DNA of 64,000 nt, taken from DAOSXA01 sp964526835 (GTDB lineage: Bacteria; Zixibacteria; MSB-5A5; GN15; FEB-12). This document shows positions 34,630-43,885 of this stretch, in pieces; the stretch's first letter is position 1; each line of letters opens with the position of its first letter. The stretch is taken from positions 62,001-126,000 of the forward strand of contig CAZGMK010000004.1 of assembly GCA_964526835.1 (NCBI GenBank), written 5' to 3'. The notes under the pieces are model-generated. The model had not been told where the DNA came from, searched no databases, and was given only the letters and a program-made list of their open reading frames with translations. A program made the translations under genes and the position numbers.

Positions 34630-36300
34630 TCACTTCTCGTCTTCGACAGATGAGCGACCAGAGAACGGATTGACCCGGGAAGGCGCCTGTCGAACGGCGC
34701 GCGATACGGTCGGAGGAACTCCCTCAGGGACCACCGGTTCGCCGACCCAGCGACCGTCTCGACTGTAGGTCATGTAGCCCGCCCCCTCGTCAGGGTACCA
34801 GTCGGGAATGAACTCACCGGGGTTGTTGCTGTTGGTGAAAATCACGTTGATACCCACGAATCGCACGTCGGCGGGTGAGCCCAGATCGCTCCAGCGCAGG
34901 CCCACCTCCAACACATTCGTGTCCGGAGGCAGCGACAAGTACTGGAACCCATCGGGGCCGTGAATGGTGACGAAGCTGTCGGCCGACGGGCTGAACCGGT
35001 TGATTGCCTTGTTGCCATGGAGACCGATAATTATCTGGTAATCTGCTCCGATACCGTTGAGCGGGTGATCGTTATTCGCAAAGAACGCTCGACCTGTACT
35101 CTGTCTGAAATCGGTGTCGAAGTAGATGGCCAGGTCGAGAGTCGTATCGTCGGGAACGGTATCGTAGGGATCATACCAGTTCTCCCAGAACTCCCAGCGC
35201 ATTTCGAAAACCGTATCGGTGCTGCGGGCAAAAGCCCATTTTATGTCGGTCGGCCAAGGGTCGTTGTTGTCGACTCCGGGTACCAGCTTTTCCCAGAGGT
35301 ACGTGACAGTGACTGTATCCGACGAACCAGCCCGCCCCTCGCCGTCCCAGGCTAGAACGTGAAGGGTGTGGCTGCCGCCGATCTCGAAACCGGTGGCATC
35401 CCAGGTGAACTCGAACGGGGCGGCGCTGTCGGAGTATACCAGCGCGCTGTCGACATAATAATCGACCCGGACGATTCCGACCGGGTGCTCGGTGTAGACA
35501 TCCACGTCGGTCGTATCGCCAATGATGTCATCTGTCAGCGGATGCAGAACATGCGCTACCGGAATCAGCGGATCGACCTCGGTCGTGAAACTGAAGCTGT
35601 ATGGCTGCGCCAGCCGGTTGCCGAAAGTATCGCTCACCACGGTGTCGACCGTGACCGTATACCGAGCGCTGTAGTCAAGAGTGTCGTCGAGAGTGAGGGT
35701 CGCTATGCTGTCGGCCACGGCGATGCTGCCCGATGCGGGCGGCGACAGAGTAATGGCTCCGGCCGTAAACGATGACGGCAGCATGGTCTTGTCGAAAGCA
35801 ACCGTGATCGGAGCTGCGGCACTCACCGACGAGGCGTTGTGAGCGGGTGTAGTGGCCACCACCACCGGCGGAATCGTGGCCGGATCAACCTCGGTTGTGA
35901 ACGACCAGGTATAGTCGCGGCGCATAGCGTTGGCGGCGGGATCGGTGACCCCGGTGGTGATCAATGCCGTGTAGTTGAAGTCATACTGAAGATCGGCGTT
36001 CGGCGTGAGACTGACCGTGTTTCCGCTGAAGCTGTAGGTACCGGTTACATCGCCACTGACGATAAACGTGGCGTCGGAGATGGTGCTGGTATCGATCGGT
36101 TCCGAAAAGGCCACGCTGATGGTCGCATCGGTCGGGACACCGGTGGCGCCGTCGACCGGACTGGTGCTCTGAACTGTCGGCGGGGTGCTGTCGCCGTTAG
36201 GGGGATCGTCGTCAGCGCAGCCGCCAACACAGGTTGCTAAGAATGCAGCCGCCGTCGCCAGGGCGATGGCGCATAACAGTTGCTTGCCAAAATTATCCAT
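34630..36300 (-). CDS. Ig-like repeat (Big_5) surface lipoprotein
   Basis: This 556-aa protein begins with a signal and lipobox VGGC. Two consecutive Big_5/SbsA-type Ig repeats (each with 'TSPVDGATGVPTDATISVAF' or 'TTPAHNASSVSAAAPITVAF' starts) are followed by an Ig domain of the 'VRVDYYVDSALVYSDSAAP' type, then a C-terminal domain of about 220 residues rich in Trp and Asp (MRWEFWENWYDPYDT, AIYFDTDF). The last part resembles domains that bind carbohydrate or other ligands, but I cannot name it. It is likely exposed on the cell surface. Convergent with the heme lipoprotein gene. Confidence 0.72.
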   Translation of the reverse strand: MDNFGKQLLCAIALATAAAFLATCVGGCADDDPPNGDSTPPTVQSTSPVDGATGVPTDATISVAFSEPIDTSTISDATFIVSGDVTGTYSFSGNTVSLTPNADLQYDFNYTALITTGVTDPAANAMRRDYTWSFTTEVDPATIPPVVVATTPAHNASSVSAAAPITVAFDKTMLPSSFTAGAITLSPPASGSIAVADSIATLTLDDTLDYSARYTVTVDTVVSDTFGNRLAQPYSFSFTTEVDPLIPVAHVLHPLTDDIIGDTTDVDVYTEHPVGIVRVDYYVDSALVYSDSAAPFEFTWDATGFEIGGSHTLHVLAWDGEGRAGSSDTVTVTYLWEKLVPGVDNNDPWPTDIKWAFARSTDTVFEMRWEFWENWYDPYDTVPDDTTLDLAIYFDTDFRQSTGRAFFANNDHPLNGIGADYQIIIGLHGNKAINRFSPSADSFVTIHGPDGFQYLSLPPDTNVLEVGLRWSDLGSPADVRFVGINVIFTNSNNPGEFIPDWYPDEGAGYMTYSRDGRWVGEPVVPEGVPPTVSRAVRQAPSRVNPFSGRSSVEDEK

Positions 36301-36599
36301 ATGCCGAGTCCTGTCACTTCTACAGTCGCGCGGTGTGTCAGACTACACCAAATGTCTGTCGACCATAATAAGACTCATCGGCCACCCGGGGTCAAAGGCT
36401 TTGCTCCGGCTTCTTGCACCGGGCAAGAATGAAGACTATCTCGATCCCGTTATCCGTTATGTGGTAAGAACTTATCCCTATCTGACCGGTCTCGCAAGAT
36501 CGTAACATTTTAGGCTATGTAAAACTTGCCCCGGTCGCCCCGATGGGCATACTTAGGCAGGTACACTGGGAAATGATCTACAGATTCGGAGCGAGTTGA

Positions 36600-38114
36600 A
36601 TGGACTATCCGTTTTGGGATGTAGGCATCGGGTACGGGATACTGATGGCGACTATTGCGGTCGTCCATGTATTCGTAGCCCACTTCGCCATCGGCGGAGG
36701 GCTGTACCTGGTACTGGCCGAGCGGGCGGCCCGGAAGAAGGGCGACCGTCTCCGGCTCGAGTTTCTGGAAGGACTCTCGAAGTTCTTCGTTCTGGTGACT
36801 CTGGTTTTCGGCGCCCTGACCGGAGTAGGTATCTGGTTCATCATCGGGCTTCTCAATCCGCAGGCAACATCGGTGTTGATACACAATTTCGTATGGGGCT
36901 GGGCCGCCGAGTGGTGCTTCTTCATCATCGAGATACTGGCCGCGATCCTGTACTACCGCGGGTGGAGGACGATGTCGGCCAGGGGCCACATGACCATTGG
37001 CTGGATTTACTTCGGCGCCGCCTGGATGTCGCTGTTCGTAATCAACGGTATTATAACTTTCATGCTGGTACCCGGTGAGTGGATCACCAGCGGCAGCTTC
37101 TGGGACGGCTTGTTCAATCCCAATTTCTGGTCTTCGCTAGTGTTGCGCACCGGCATCGCCATACTGCTGGCCGGGCTCTTTGCCCTGCTGGTGGCGTCGC
37201 GTCTTGAGAAGAGCGATTGGAAAGGTCGCCTGATCAGCTACAACGCCTTGTGGTCAATCCTCGGCGCGGCCATCATCCTGCCTTCGATCTTCTGGTTCTG
37301 GCACAGTATCCCCGACCAGGTCACTCAGGCGGCGGTAACACGAATGCCTCTGCCGATGTTCACCTGGGCACTGTTCTTCTGGACCGGCGGGGCCCTTGTG
37401 CTGCTTACGGTACTGATCGGATTCCTCCTTCGAAAACAGGCGCACCTGGCCCTGACCATCCCCATGCTCATCCTCGGACTGGTGTGGTTCGGCTCTTTCG
37501 AATGGTTCCGCGAATCGGTACGCAAACCGTTCGTGATCTACGATTACATGTACGGTAACGCGCAGGAGCTCAGGCTGGCCGATCAATACAAGGAGGATGG
37601 GCTGCTCGCGCACATCGTTTACCGCACCGGCGACGACGGCGCGGACCTGTGGCGTCACAGTTGCCGTCACTGCCACACCATCAACGGATACCAGGCCCTC
37701 AAACCGGCTCTGGATGGAACCGACGAAGTCTTCATCGCCGGCATGGTGAAGGGCGTCGGCGTCATGCGGGGCAATATGCCGCCATTCTACGGCGATGAAG
37801 TAGAGGCCAATCTGATTGCCGCTCACATATATCCCCATCTGGATCAGCGCCATCTGTCGGACATCTATGGTCTCTCGGGATCAGCCCTTGGCGAGAGGGT
37901 GTATGAGATCCGTTGCGGCAAGTGTCATGTTTTCGGTGGATTCAATGATAAGGCCGAGTCGATACTGGGCCTGGAGGAGTCGGACTATCATGACCTTCTG
38001 GATATGGCCGGCGACCTGGCGGTCGAGATGCCGCCGTTCACCGGCGATGAGGTCGAACGGGAGGCGCTGATTCGATACCTGCTTGAGAAATCACAAGAGG
38101 AAGGAGGCCAGTGA
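36600..38114 (+). CDS. Cytochrome bd-superfamily subunit with two C-terminal c-type heme motifs
   Basis: This 504-aa protein has about eight membrane spans with an N-terminus like CydA (AHFAIGGGLYLVLAE; conserved His residues in spans), then a soluble C-terminal part carrying two CxxCH sites: CRHCH near residue 357 and CGKCH near 440, each followed by a candidate Met ligand (NMPPF, MPPFTGDE). It resembles CydA-like proteins fused to cytochrome c domains that accept electrons from c-type cytochromes rather than, or as well as, quinol. Start ATG 36600 has GGAG upstream. The second membrane subunit overlaps by one base. Confidence 0.75.
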   Translation: MDYPFWDVGIGYGILMATIAVVHVFVAHFAIGGGLYLVLAERAARKKGDRLRLEFLEGLSKFFVLVTLVFGALTGVGIWFIIGLLNPQATSVLIHNFVWGWAAEWCFFIIEILAAILYYRGWRTMSARGHMTIGWIYFGAAWMSLFVINGIITFMLVPGEWITSGSFWDGLFNPNFWSSLVLRTGIAILLAGLFALLVASRLEKSDWKGRLISYNALWSILGAAIILPSIFWFWHSIPDQVTQAAVTRMPLPMFTWALFFWTGGALVLLTVLIGFLLRKQAHLALTIPMLILGLVWFGSFEWFRESVRKPFVIYDYMYGNAQELRLADQYKEDGLLAHIVYRTGDDGADLWRHSCRHCHTINGYQALKPALDGTDEVFIAGMVKGVGVMRGNMPPFYGDEVEANLIAAHIYPHLDQRHLSDIYGLSGSALGERVYEIRCGKCHVFGGFNDKAESILGLEESDYHDLLDMAGDLAVEMPPFTGDEVEREALIRYLLEKSQEEGGQ

Positions 38115-39127
38115 TGTTGCCGGAATACGAATTCCTGCCCGCGCCGTTGTGGCTGCTGAATGTCCTGCACTGGCTCACCTTGGCCCTGCACTTCGTGGCC
38201 ATGAACTTCGTGCTGGGTGGTGGTTTGATCCTGCTGTTCGCCAGAATCAGAAACAAGTGGGATGATCCTACCGTCAGGCGGTTCATCGAGCTGTTCCCCG
38301 TCTTGATGGCCGGTACTGTAACGCTCGGGGTTGCACCGTTGCTGTTCCTGCAGTTGGTTTACTATGGCCCGGTGTATAGTGCTGCGGTGATGAGCGCCTG
38401 GCCGTTTCTGATGATTGTCGCCGCAGTGATCGTGGCCTACTATTGCCTCTACGGCGCCTTTTACAGCAAGCTGCGGAGCTACAGCGTACTAATCGGTCTG
38501 GCCATGATCGCAATGCTCTATGTCTCGTTCGTCTACAGCGCGACTTTCGATCTGGCCGAACGTCCCGAGGAGATTGCTACGGCTTACCGGGCAAACCAGT
38601 CGGGCTTCTACGTATACCAGGATATCGGCAACTACATCTTCCGCTGGCTGCATATGATAGCCGGAGCGGTCACCGTCGGCGGGTTCTTTGTCGGCCTGCT
38701 CGGGCGCAAGAGTGAGGACATGTTCCGGCTGGGCAAGCGGACACTCCTTTACGGTATGATCGTTACCATGTTGATCGGCCTGGTTTACATCGCCACGCTC
38801 GGCGAGGCCTTGCTGCCCTACATGCGCAGCGCCGGTATCTGGATGGTTATCGCAGCGATAGTTCTTTCCCTGGGGGGACTGCATTTCTTCTTCCGCAGGC
38901 AGTTCCTCTGGGCGGCGCTGCTGACCTTCCTGTCGATGTTCGCAATGGTGATCAACCGCCACGTGCTGAGGATTGTGCTGCTGGAGGGACAGTGGGATCC
39001 GTCGTCGATCCCGGTCAATCCCCAATGGAGCGTCTTCGCGGTATTCCTCGTCTGTTTCCTGTTGGCGCTGGGACTGTGCTACTACATGATCCGGCTGTTT
39101 TTCACGGACCGGAAACAACCGGCATAG
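38114..39127 (+). CDS. Second membrane subunit of the cytochrome bd-like complex
   Basis: This 337-aa protein has about eight to nine membrane spans. Its N-terminus (LHFVAMNFVLGGGLILLFAR) mirrors that of the preceding subunit, suggesting that the two are paralogous CydA-like halves rather than CydA plus CydB. Conserved His residues occur in spans (NVLHWLTLALHF, RWLHMIAG). AAGGAGG lies 6 nt before ATG 38114, which overlaps the upstream stop (TGATG). No heme c motif is present. It likely forms the partner of the c-heme subunit in a terminal oxidase or electron-transfer complex. Confidence 0.7.
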   Translation: MLPEYEFLPAPLWLLNVLHWLTLALHFVAMNFVLGGGLILLFARIRNKWDDPTVRRFIELFPVLMAGTVTLGVAPLLFLQLVYYGPVYSAAVMSAWPFLMIVAAVIVAYYCLYGAFYSKLRSYSVLIGLAMIAMLYVSFVYSATFDLAERPEEIATAYRANQSGFYVYQDIGNYIFRWLHMIAGAVTVGGFFVGLLGRKSEDMFRLGKRTLLYGMIVTMLIGLVYIATLGEALLPYMRSAGIWMVIAAIVLSLGGLHFFFRRQFLWAALLTFLSMFAMVINRHVLRIVLLEGQWDPSSIPVNPQWSVFAVFLVCFLLALGLCYYMIRLFFTDRKQPA

Positions 39128-39154
39128 CATTCGCGACCGGGTGCTGAGTGAACA

Positions 39155-39182
39155 GGCCGTCGGGCAATTGCACCCGGCGGCC
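39155..39182. terminator. Hairpin between convergent genes
   Basis: GGCCGTCGGG (39155-39164) pairs with CCCGGCGGCC (39173-39182), ten pairs including one G-U, with an 8-nt loop. There is no T-run on either side. It may end transcription from either or both convergent operons. Confidence 0.4.
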
Positions 39183-39224
39183 CCGAGTTTGGCGTGAAGA
39201 GCCGAAAACCACGCGAACCGCTTT

Positions 39225-40655
39225 TCACTCGGTCTTGAGATTCACCGAGAGGATTTTCAGTTCGGTCATGTCCTCGATGGCATACCTGACACCCTCGCGC
39301 TTCAGCCCCGATGATTTCACCCCGCCGTAAGGCTGATGGTCGGCGCGGAACGTCGGAACGTCATTGATCACCACGCCGCCGCACTCAATGTGCTTAAAGG
39401 CGTAAAAGACATCCTTCATCCGGTTGGTGAAGATCCCGGCCTGCAACCCGAACTCCGAGTTGTTGATCTGGTTAACTACTGCTTCGAAGTTGCGGTACTT
39501 GAACACCACTGCAATCGGCGCAAAGGCTTCCTTCGAGCAGACATCCATTGAGGTCTTGACATCGGTGAGAACGGTGGGGCGAAGGATGTTGCCGCGCGAA
39601 GTCCCCCCGGTCAGCACCCTGGCGCCGCCTTCGACGGCCTGCCTTATGCTGTCCTTGGTCTGGCGCACTGCTTCCTCGTCGACCATGGTCCCGATGTCGG
39701 TCGTGTCGCTGAGCGGGTCGCCGGTGCGGAGCTTCTCGACCTTCGTCTTGAACATCTTCAGGAATCGATTGTAGACGTCGGTGTGTACATAGATCCGCTG
39801 CACCGAGATGCAACTCTGGCCGGCGACAGCGAAGGCGCCGGTAAGCAGACGATCGGTAGCCCATTCCAGATCGGCGTCATCGGCCACCGCCACTCCGGCG
39901 TTGCCGCCCAACTCGAGCACGACCTCTTTCTGGCCGACGTTCTGTTTTATCCACCAGCCGACTTCCGATGAGCCGGTAAACGTGATCATCTTGACCCGCG
40001 GATCCTTGAGTAAGGGGGAGGACTCCTTTGAAGATCCCGGCAGTATCGAAACCGCCCCCCTGGGGTGGTCGGTCTTGTCGATCAGCTCGGCCAGCATCAG
40101 GGCCAGGATCGGCGTGGCCGAGGCCGGCTTCAACACGAAGGTGTTGCCGGAGGCTATTGCCGGAGCCACCTTGTGCGCCACAAGATTGAGGGGGAAGTTG
40201 AACGGAGAAATGCCGCCGATAACACCGCGCGGGAAACGACGCACCAGGCCGAAGCGCTCCTCGGCGCCGGTGGTCCAGTCCAGGTCCATGATCTCCCCGC
40301 CGAGGCGTTTGGCTTCCTCACCGGCGACCTTAAAGACGTTGATCGCCCGGGCTACCTCGCCGCGCGAGTCCTTCAGCGATTTGCCGAGCTCGCGGGCCAT
40401 CATGGTGGCGAACTTCTCCCGGTTCTTCTCCAGTCCGGCCGAGATCCCCAGGCAGGTTTCCTCACGTTTGTAGCTCGGCAGTTCGCGGGTGACTGCAAAT
40501 GCCTCATCGGCGAGTCTGATCGCCTCCGTATACTGCTCGGCGGTCGCTGAAGCGACTGTGCCCACGAGTTTGCCGTCATAGGGCGAGCGGACCTCGATGG
40601 TGTCTTTGCTGTCGACCCACTCGCCGCCCAGATACATCTTGTAGCGCTTGGCCAT
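39225..40655 (-). CDS. NAD(P)-dependent aldehyde dehydrogenase
   Basis: This 476-aa ALDH-superfamily enzyme has the cofactor-binding ITFTGSSEVGW loop near 215, the general base Glu in VVLELGGNAG, and the nucleophilic Cys in AVAGQSCISVQR near 285. It oxidises an aldehyde to the acid or acyl product; the substrate is unknown, with succinate-semialdehyde, lactaldehyde and glyceraldehyde-3-phosphate types all possible. I start at ATG 40655 (MAKRYKMYLGGEWV, GGAGA upstream). It follows the ThDP enzyme gene by 35 nt, suggesting that the two act in one pathway, for example on an aldehyde made by decarboxylation. Confidence 0.9.
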   Translation of the reverse strand: MAKRYKMYLGGEWVDSKDTIEVRSPYDGKLVGTVASATAEQYTEAIRLADEAFAVTRELPSYKREETCLGISAGLEKNREKFATMMARELGKSLKDSRGEVARAINVFKVAGEEAKRLGGEIMDLDWTTGAEERFGLVRRFPRGVIGGISPFNFPLNLVAHKVAPAIASGNTFVLKPASATPILALMLAELIDKTDHPRGAVSILPGSSKESSPLLKDPRVKMITFTGSSEVGWWIKQNVGQKEVVLELGGNAGVAVADDADLEWATDRLLTGAFAVAGQSCISVQRIYVHTDVYNRFLKMFKTKVEKLRTGDPLSDTTDIGTMVDEEAVRQTKDSIRQAVEGGARVLTGGTSRGNILRPTVLTDVKTSMDVCSKEAFAPIAVVFKYRNFEAVVNQINNSEFGLQAGIFTNRMKDVFYAFKHIECGGVVINDVPTFRADHQPYGGVKSSGLKREGVRYAIEDMTELKILSVNLKTE

Positions 40656-40690
40656 ATCCGTCTCCTGTCGAATAGCCTGTTTTTGTCTGC

Positions 40691-42340
40691 TCACACCGGG
40701 CAGACCAGCTTGCCCAGTCGTTCGGTCAGCCGGGTGTTCTCAGAATAATCGACCGGGACATCGATGACAACCGGTTTGCGGGCGCGGAAAGCGCGTTTCA
40801 ACACCGCCTGGAGGTCGTCTCCTTTGCGGACCCTCATCCCCTGCGCTCCGAAGGACCGGGCCATTTTGACCCAATCGGGATTTTCGAAGCGCGTCCCGAA
40901 AGCCCGGCCGAACTTGCGCTGCTGTTTCCACTCGATCAGCCCCAGGGTTCCGTCGGACCAGATCATGTTGACGGTTGGCGTGCCCAGTCGCACCGCCGTC
41001 TCCAGCTCCTGAACATTCATCAGGAAACCGGCATCTCCCGAAATGGTCAATACCTTGCGTTCCGGGAAGACCAGCCTGGCCGCAATTCCCCCGGGCAGGG
41101 CAATGCCCATAGAGGCAAAGCCGTTCGAGATGATACAGGTGTTGGGCTCGTGGACAAGGTAGGATCGCGCCACCCACAGCTTGTGCGCTCCGACATCGGA
41201 GACAACTATATCCTCATCTCCCAGCACCCGGCGAACATCGTGGAGGATCTTCTGCGGCTTCATAGGGAAGGAATCGTCGTCATCGAATTCGTGGATGTCG
41301 TCCAGGATATTCCGGCGGTACTTCAGGGCGAATCCGCCCGTGTCGACGGGAATCGATGCGTCGATCTGCTGATTCAGTTCCCAGAGCGTGGAGGCCAGGT
41401 CACCGACCAGCTCCACCTCGGGTTCGTAATGGTAGTCCACCTCCGCCGGATCGAAATCGATATGGAGAATCCGGTGCTTGCCGTCGGGGTTCCAGAACTG
41501 CGGCGCATACTCGACAATATCATAGCCGATGCAGATGATCAGATCAGCCTCCTCGAAGGCGCAACTTATGTGGTCGCGCGACTGCATTCCGACCGTGTAG
41601 AGGTTGTACTGATAATCGAAGCCTGCCGCGCCCTTGCCCATGAAAGTGTTGCAGACAGCCATGCCGGTCTTCCCCAGGAATATCCGTAGCTGCTTGATGG
41701 CGCGCTTCCTGATGGCGCCGTTGCCGGCCAGGATCAGCGGTCTTCTGGCTTTTCGAATCAGGTCAAGGGCTGAGACGCAGGCCTTGTAGTCGGGGGCGGG
41801 GCGGCGGACCTTGCGCACCCTCAGATACTTCGGCTTCTCACAGGGTTCGCCTGCGACATCCTCGGGGAATTCGAGATGCGTGGTGCCCGGTTTCTCCGCC
41901 TCGGCCAACTTGAAGGCCTTCCGCACCGCCTCGGCCACCATATCCGGCCGCCCGATGCGGGTGTTCCACTTGGTGACCGAGCCGAAAGCCGAGACGATAT
42001 CGACATACTGGTGCGATTCCTTGTGCAGGCGCAGGGTATCGGCCTGCCCGGTTATCGCAACTACCGGCGAGTGATCGAGAAAGGCGTCGGCCAAGGGCGT
42101 CAGGAGGTTGGTGGCGCCGGGGCCGAGGGTCGAAAGACAGACGCCGGCCTTGCCGGTCAGGCGTCCATAGACGTCGGCCATGAAGCCCGCGCCTTGCTCA
42201 TGCCGGGTCAGGATGAACTTGATGTCGGAACGGCGCATGGCCTCCAGAAAATCGATATTCTCTTCCCCTGGTACGCCGAAGACATACTCGACGCCCTCAT
42301 TCTTGAGAGCCCTGACAAACACTTCGGATGCTGATGGCAT
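40691..42340 (-). CDS. Acetolactate-synthase-like ThDP-dependent enzyme
   Basis: This 549-aa protein has the three domains of the ThDP-dependent AHAS family: an N-terminal PYR domain with catalytic Glu (TRHEQGAGFMADVYGR), a central domain, and a C-terminal PP domain with the ThDP-Mg motif GDAGFLMNVQELETAV (GDG changed to GDA, metal-binding Asp kept). It resembles the catabolic AlsS/'large subunit only' type, because no regulatory subunit gene follows. It may make acetolactate from two pyruvates, or act as a 2-oxoacid decarboxylase feeding the adjoining aldehyde dehydrogenase. AGGA lies 8 nt before the ATG. Confidence 0.82.
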   Translation of the reverse strand: MPSASEVFVRALKNEGVEYVFGVPGEENIDFLEAMRRSDIKFILTRHEQGAGFMADVYGRLTGKAGVCLSTLGPGATNLLTPLADAFLDHSPVVAITGQADTLRLHKESHQYVDIVSAFGSVTKWNTRIGRPDMVAEAVRKAFKLAEAEKPGTTHLEFPEDVAGEPCEKPKYLRVRKVRRPAPDYKACVSALDLIRKARRPLILAGNGAIRKRAIKQLRIFLGKTGMAVCNTFMGKGAAGFDYQYNLYTVGMQSRDHISCAFEEADLIICIGYDIVEYAPQFWNPDGKHRILHIDFDPAEVDYHYEPEVELVGDLASTLWELNQQIDASIPVDTGGFALKYRRNILDDIHEFDDDDSFPMKPQKILHDVRRVLGDEDIVVSDVGAHKLWVARSYLVHEPNTCIISNGFASMGIALPGGIAARLVFPERKVLTISGDAGFLMNVQELETAVRLGTPTVNMIWSDGTLGLIEWKQQRKFGRAFGTRFENPDWVKMARSFGAQGMRVRKGDDLQAVLKRAFRARKPVVIDVPVDYSENTRLTERLGKLVCPV

Positions 42341-42648
42341 AGTTTGTATCCTGCAATCCTGTCAGCTACTAGATGTCTGACCGAGACAGCCTGTTTCAGT
42401 GATATAGAATGTGCTGTCGGTGTAGGGTGTTCCCCACAGTCTGTTGGTCAGCCGGGGTGGATTGACGCGATTCTGGTCGGCGCATCCGGTCTGGCGGCGT
42501 GCACCCGGGCGGCCCCGGCGACCCGACTCTGGCTGCAAGGGCTTGTTTCGCATAACCTTAGCGTGCGCACGTCTCGGTCGGGGAGAATCCCTCCGCCTCC
42601 GGCACGCGGTTTGAAGTACTTCCCGGCAAAGAAGTGAGGATTGGCCCC
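42341..42648. other. Divergent promoter region, no gene
   Basis: About 300 nt separate the divergent ThDP-enzyme and prepilin genes. I see only weak -10-like boxes (for example TAGAAT near 42405) without good -35 partners and no protein-like frame. Confidence 0.4.
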
Positions 42649-43017
42649 ATGAGAAAATACATTCGCAAGGTACGAAGCCAGGACGGCCTCAGTCTTCTGG
42701 AGGTCCTTATCGCCATGATTCTGACCTCGGTGTCGTTACTGATTCTTCTGAACCTGGCCATGGTGGCGCTGGACTCAAATGACTGGTCCGGCAAGACGAC
42801 GGCCTCCACCCAGGTGATGCAGCAACGACTCGAGCAGCTCCGGACACTGAACGAGGCGCCCGGAACCTACAGCGACACGATCGACGGGTTCGAATTGACC
42901 TACACGGTCGACAGTGTGGCAGCCTTTCTCAAGGAAGTCACGATGGAAATAACCTGGGAGGACATCCGGAGCAAAACCCAGGTCGACACCCTGACATCTT
43001 TCTTCAAGACCCCATAA
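42649..43017 (+). CDS. PilV-like minor type IV prepilin
   Basis: This 122-aa protein has a short basic leader ending in Gly, then a class III signal (QDG|LSLLEVLIAMIL) with Glu at +5, the site cut and methylated by prepilin peptidase. The hydrophobic N-terminal helix continues to about residue 35, followed by a small globular part. ATG 42649 has GAGGA 9 nt upstream. It is the first of three prepilin genes that probably prime assembly of a type IV pilus or pseudopilus. Confidence 0.85.
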   Translation: MRKYIRKVRSQDGLSLLEVLIAMILTSVSLLILLNLAMVALDSNDWSGKTTASTQVMQQRLEQLRTLNEAPGTYSDTIDGFELTYTVDSVAAFLKEVTMEITWEDIRSKTQVDTLTSFFKTP

Positions 43018-43049
43018 CGGTGAACGTCAAGCCAGATCATATAGGTGCA

Positions 43050-43874
43050 ATGATGAAACGCATACTACGAAGACTGCGGAGTATCCGGGGGACGTCGTTC
43101 CTCGAAGTAATGGTGGCTCTGGCAATCACCGGGATCATTACTATGGCCATCTTCCGAACCTACATCACCCAGCACGAACAGTACTTGATTCAGGAGGATG
43201 TGGCCGAGATTCAGCAGAATGTCAGGGCCTCAATCGATGAGCTGGCGCGCCATTGCCGTATGGCCGGCTTCGACCTTCCGACCGGCATGCCCGCCATTGT
43301 AGCATCGGACGCCGACCCGGACACGATTACGCTCAACTATCGCACCGGGGACTGCGACACTTACCTTTCGGCCCCGATGCCTCAACCCTCCGCCGAGCTA
43401 AAATGTGCTACAGACGTAAGCTGTTTCGAGGACGATGACTGGGTATACATATTCGAGCCGGACTCCGGCGGCGGCGAGTGGTTCGAGATCACACATGTGC
43501 AGGAGGCGGCCCTTCACATCCAGCACAATACGATGCCGCTATCGAAGAAGTACGGCGCCGACGCCATCGTCATGAAGATCAACCAGGTGAAGTTCTATGT
43601 CGACAACACGACCGACCCCGATCACCCGAGGTTGATGGTCAAAATCCCGGGACAGAATCCGCATATCTACGCTGACAACATATACGACCTGCAATTCAAT
43701 TACCGAATGAAGAACGACTCGGTGTACGCCGAGCCGGCCCTGGTGGAGAATGTCCGCGAGATTCTGATCACGGTCAGCGGTCGATCCAATCAGCAGACGG
43801 GCAATTCCGAAACACCGTATCGCACGCGCACCTATTCGACCGCGGTGTCGCTGCGCAATATCGCCATCGAATAG
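43050..43874 (+). CDS. PilW-like minor type IV prepilin
   Basis: This 274-aa protein has a basic leader and prepilin cleavage site (IRG|TSFLEVMVALAITG) with Glu at +5. The C-terminal domain has several Cys residues (DCDTY, KCATDVSCF) that could form disulfides. The size and position between PilV- and PilX-like genes fit PilW. The start is uncertain: ATG 43050, ATG 43053 or GTG 43020; AGGTG favours the ATGs. Confidence 0.83.
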   Translation: MMKRILRRLRSIRGTSFLEVMVALAITGIITMAIFRTYITQHEQYLIQEDVAEIQQNVRASIDELARHCRMAGFDLPTGMPAIVASDADPDTITLNYRTGDCDTYLSAPMPQPSAELKCATDVSCFEDDDWVYIFEPDSGGGEWFEITHVQEAALHIQHNTMPLSKKYGADAIVMKINQVKFYVDNTTDPDHPRLMVKIPGQNPHIYADNIYDLQFNYRMKNDSVYAEPALVENVREILITVSGRSNQQTGNSETPYRTRTYSTAVSLRNIAIE

Positions 43875-43885
43875 GGGGTCCTCCC

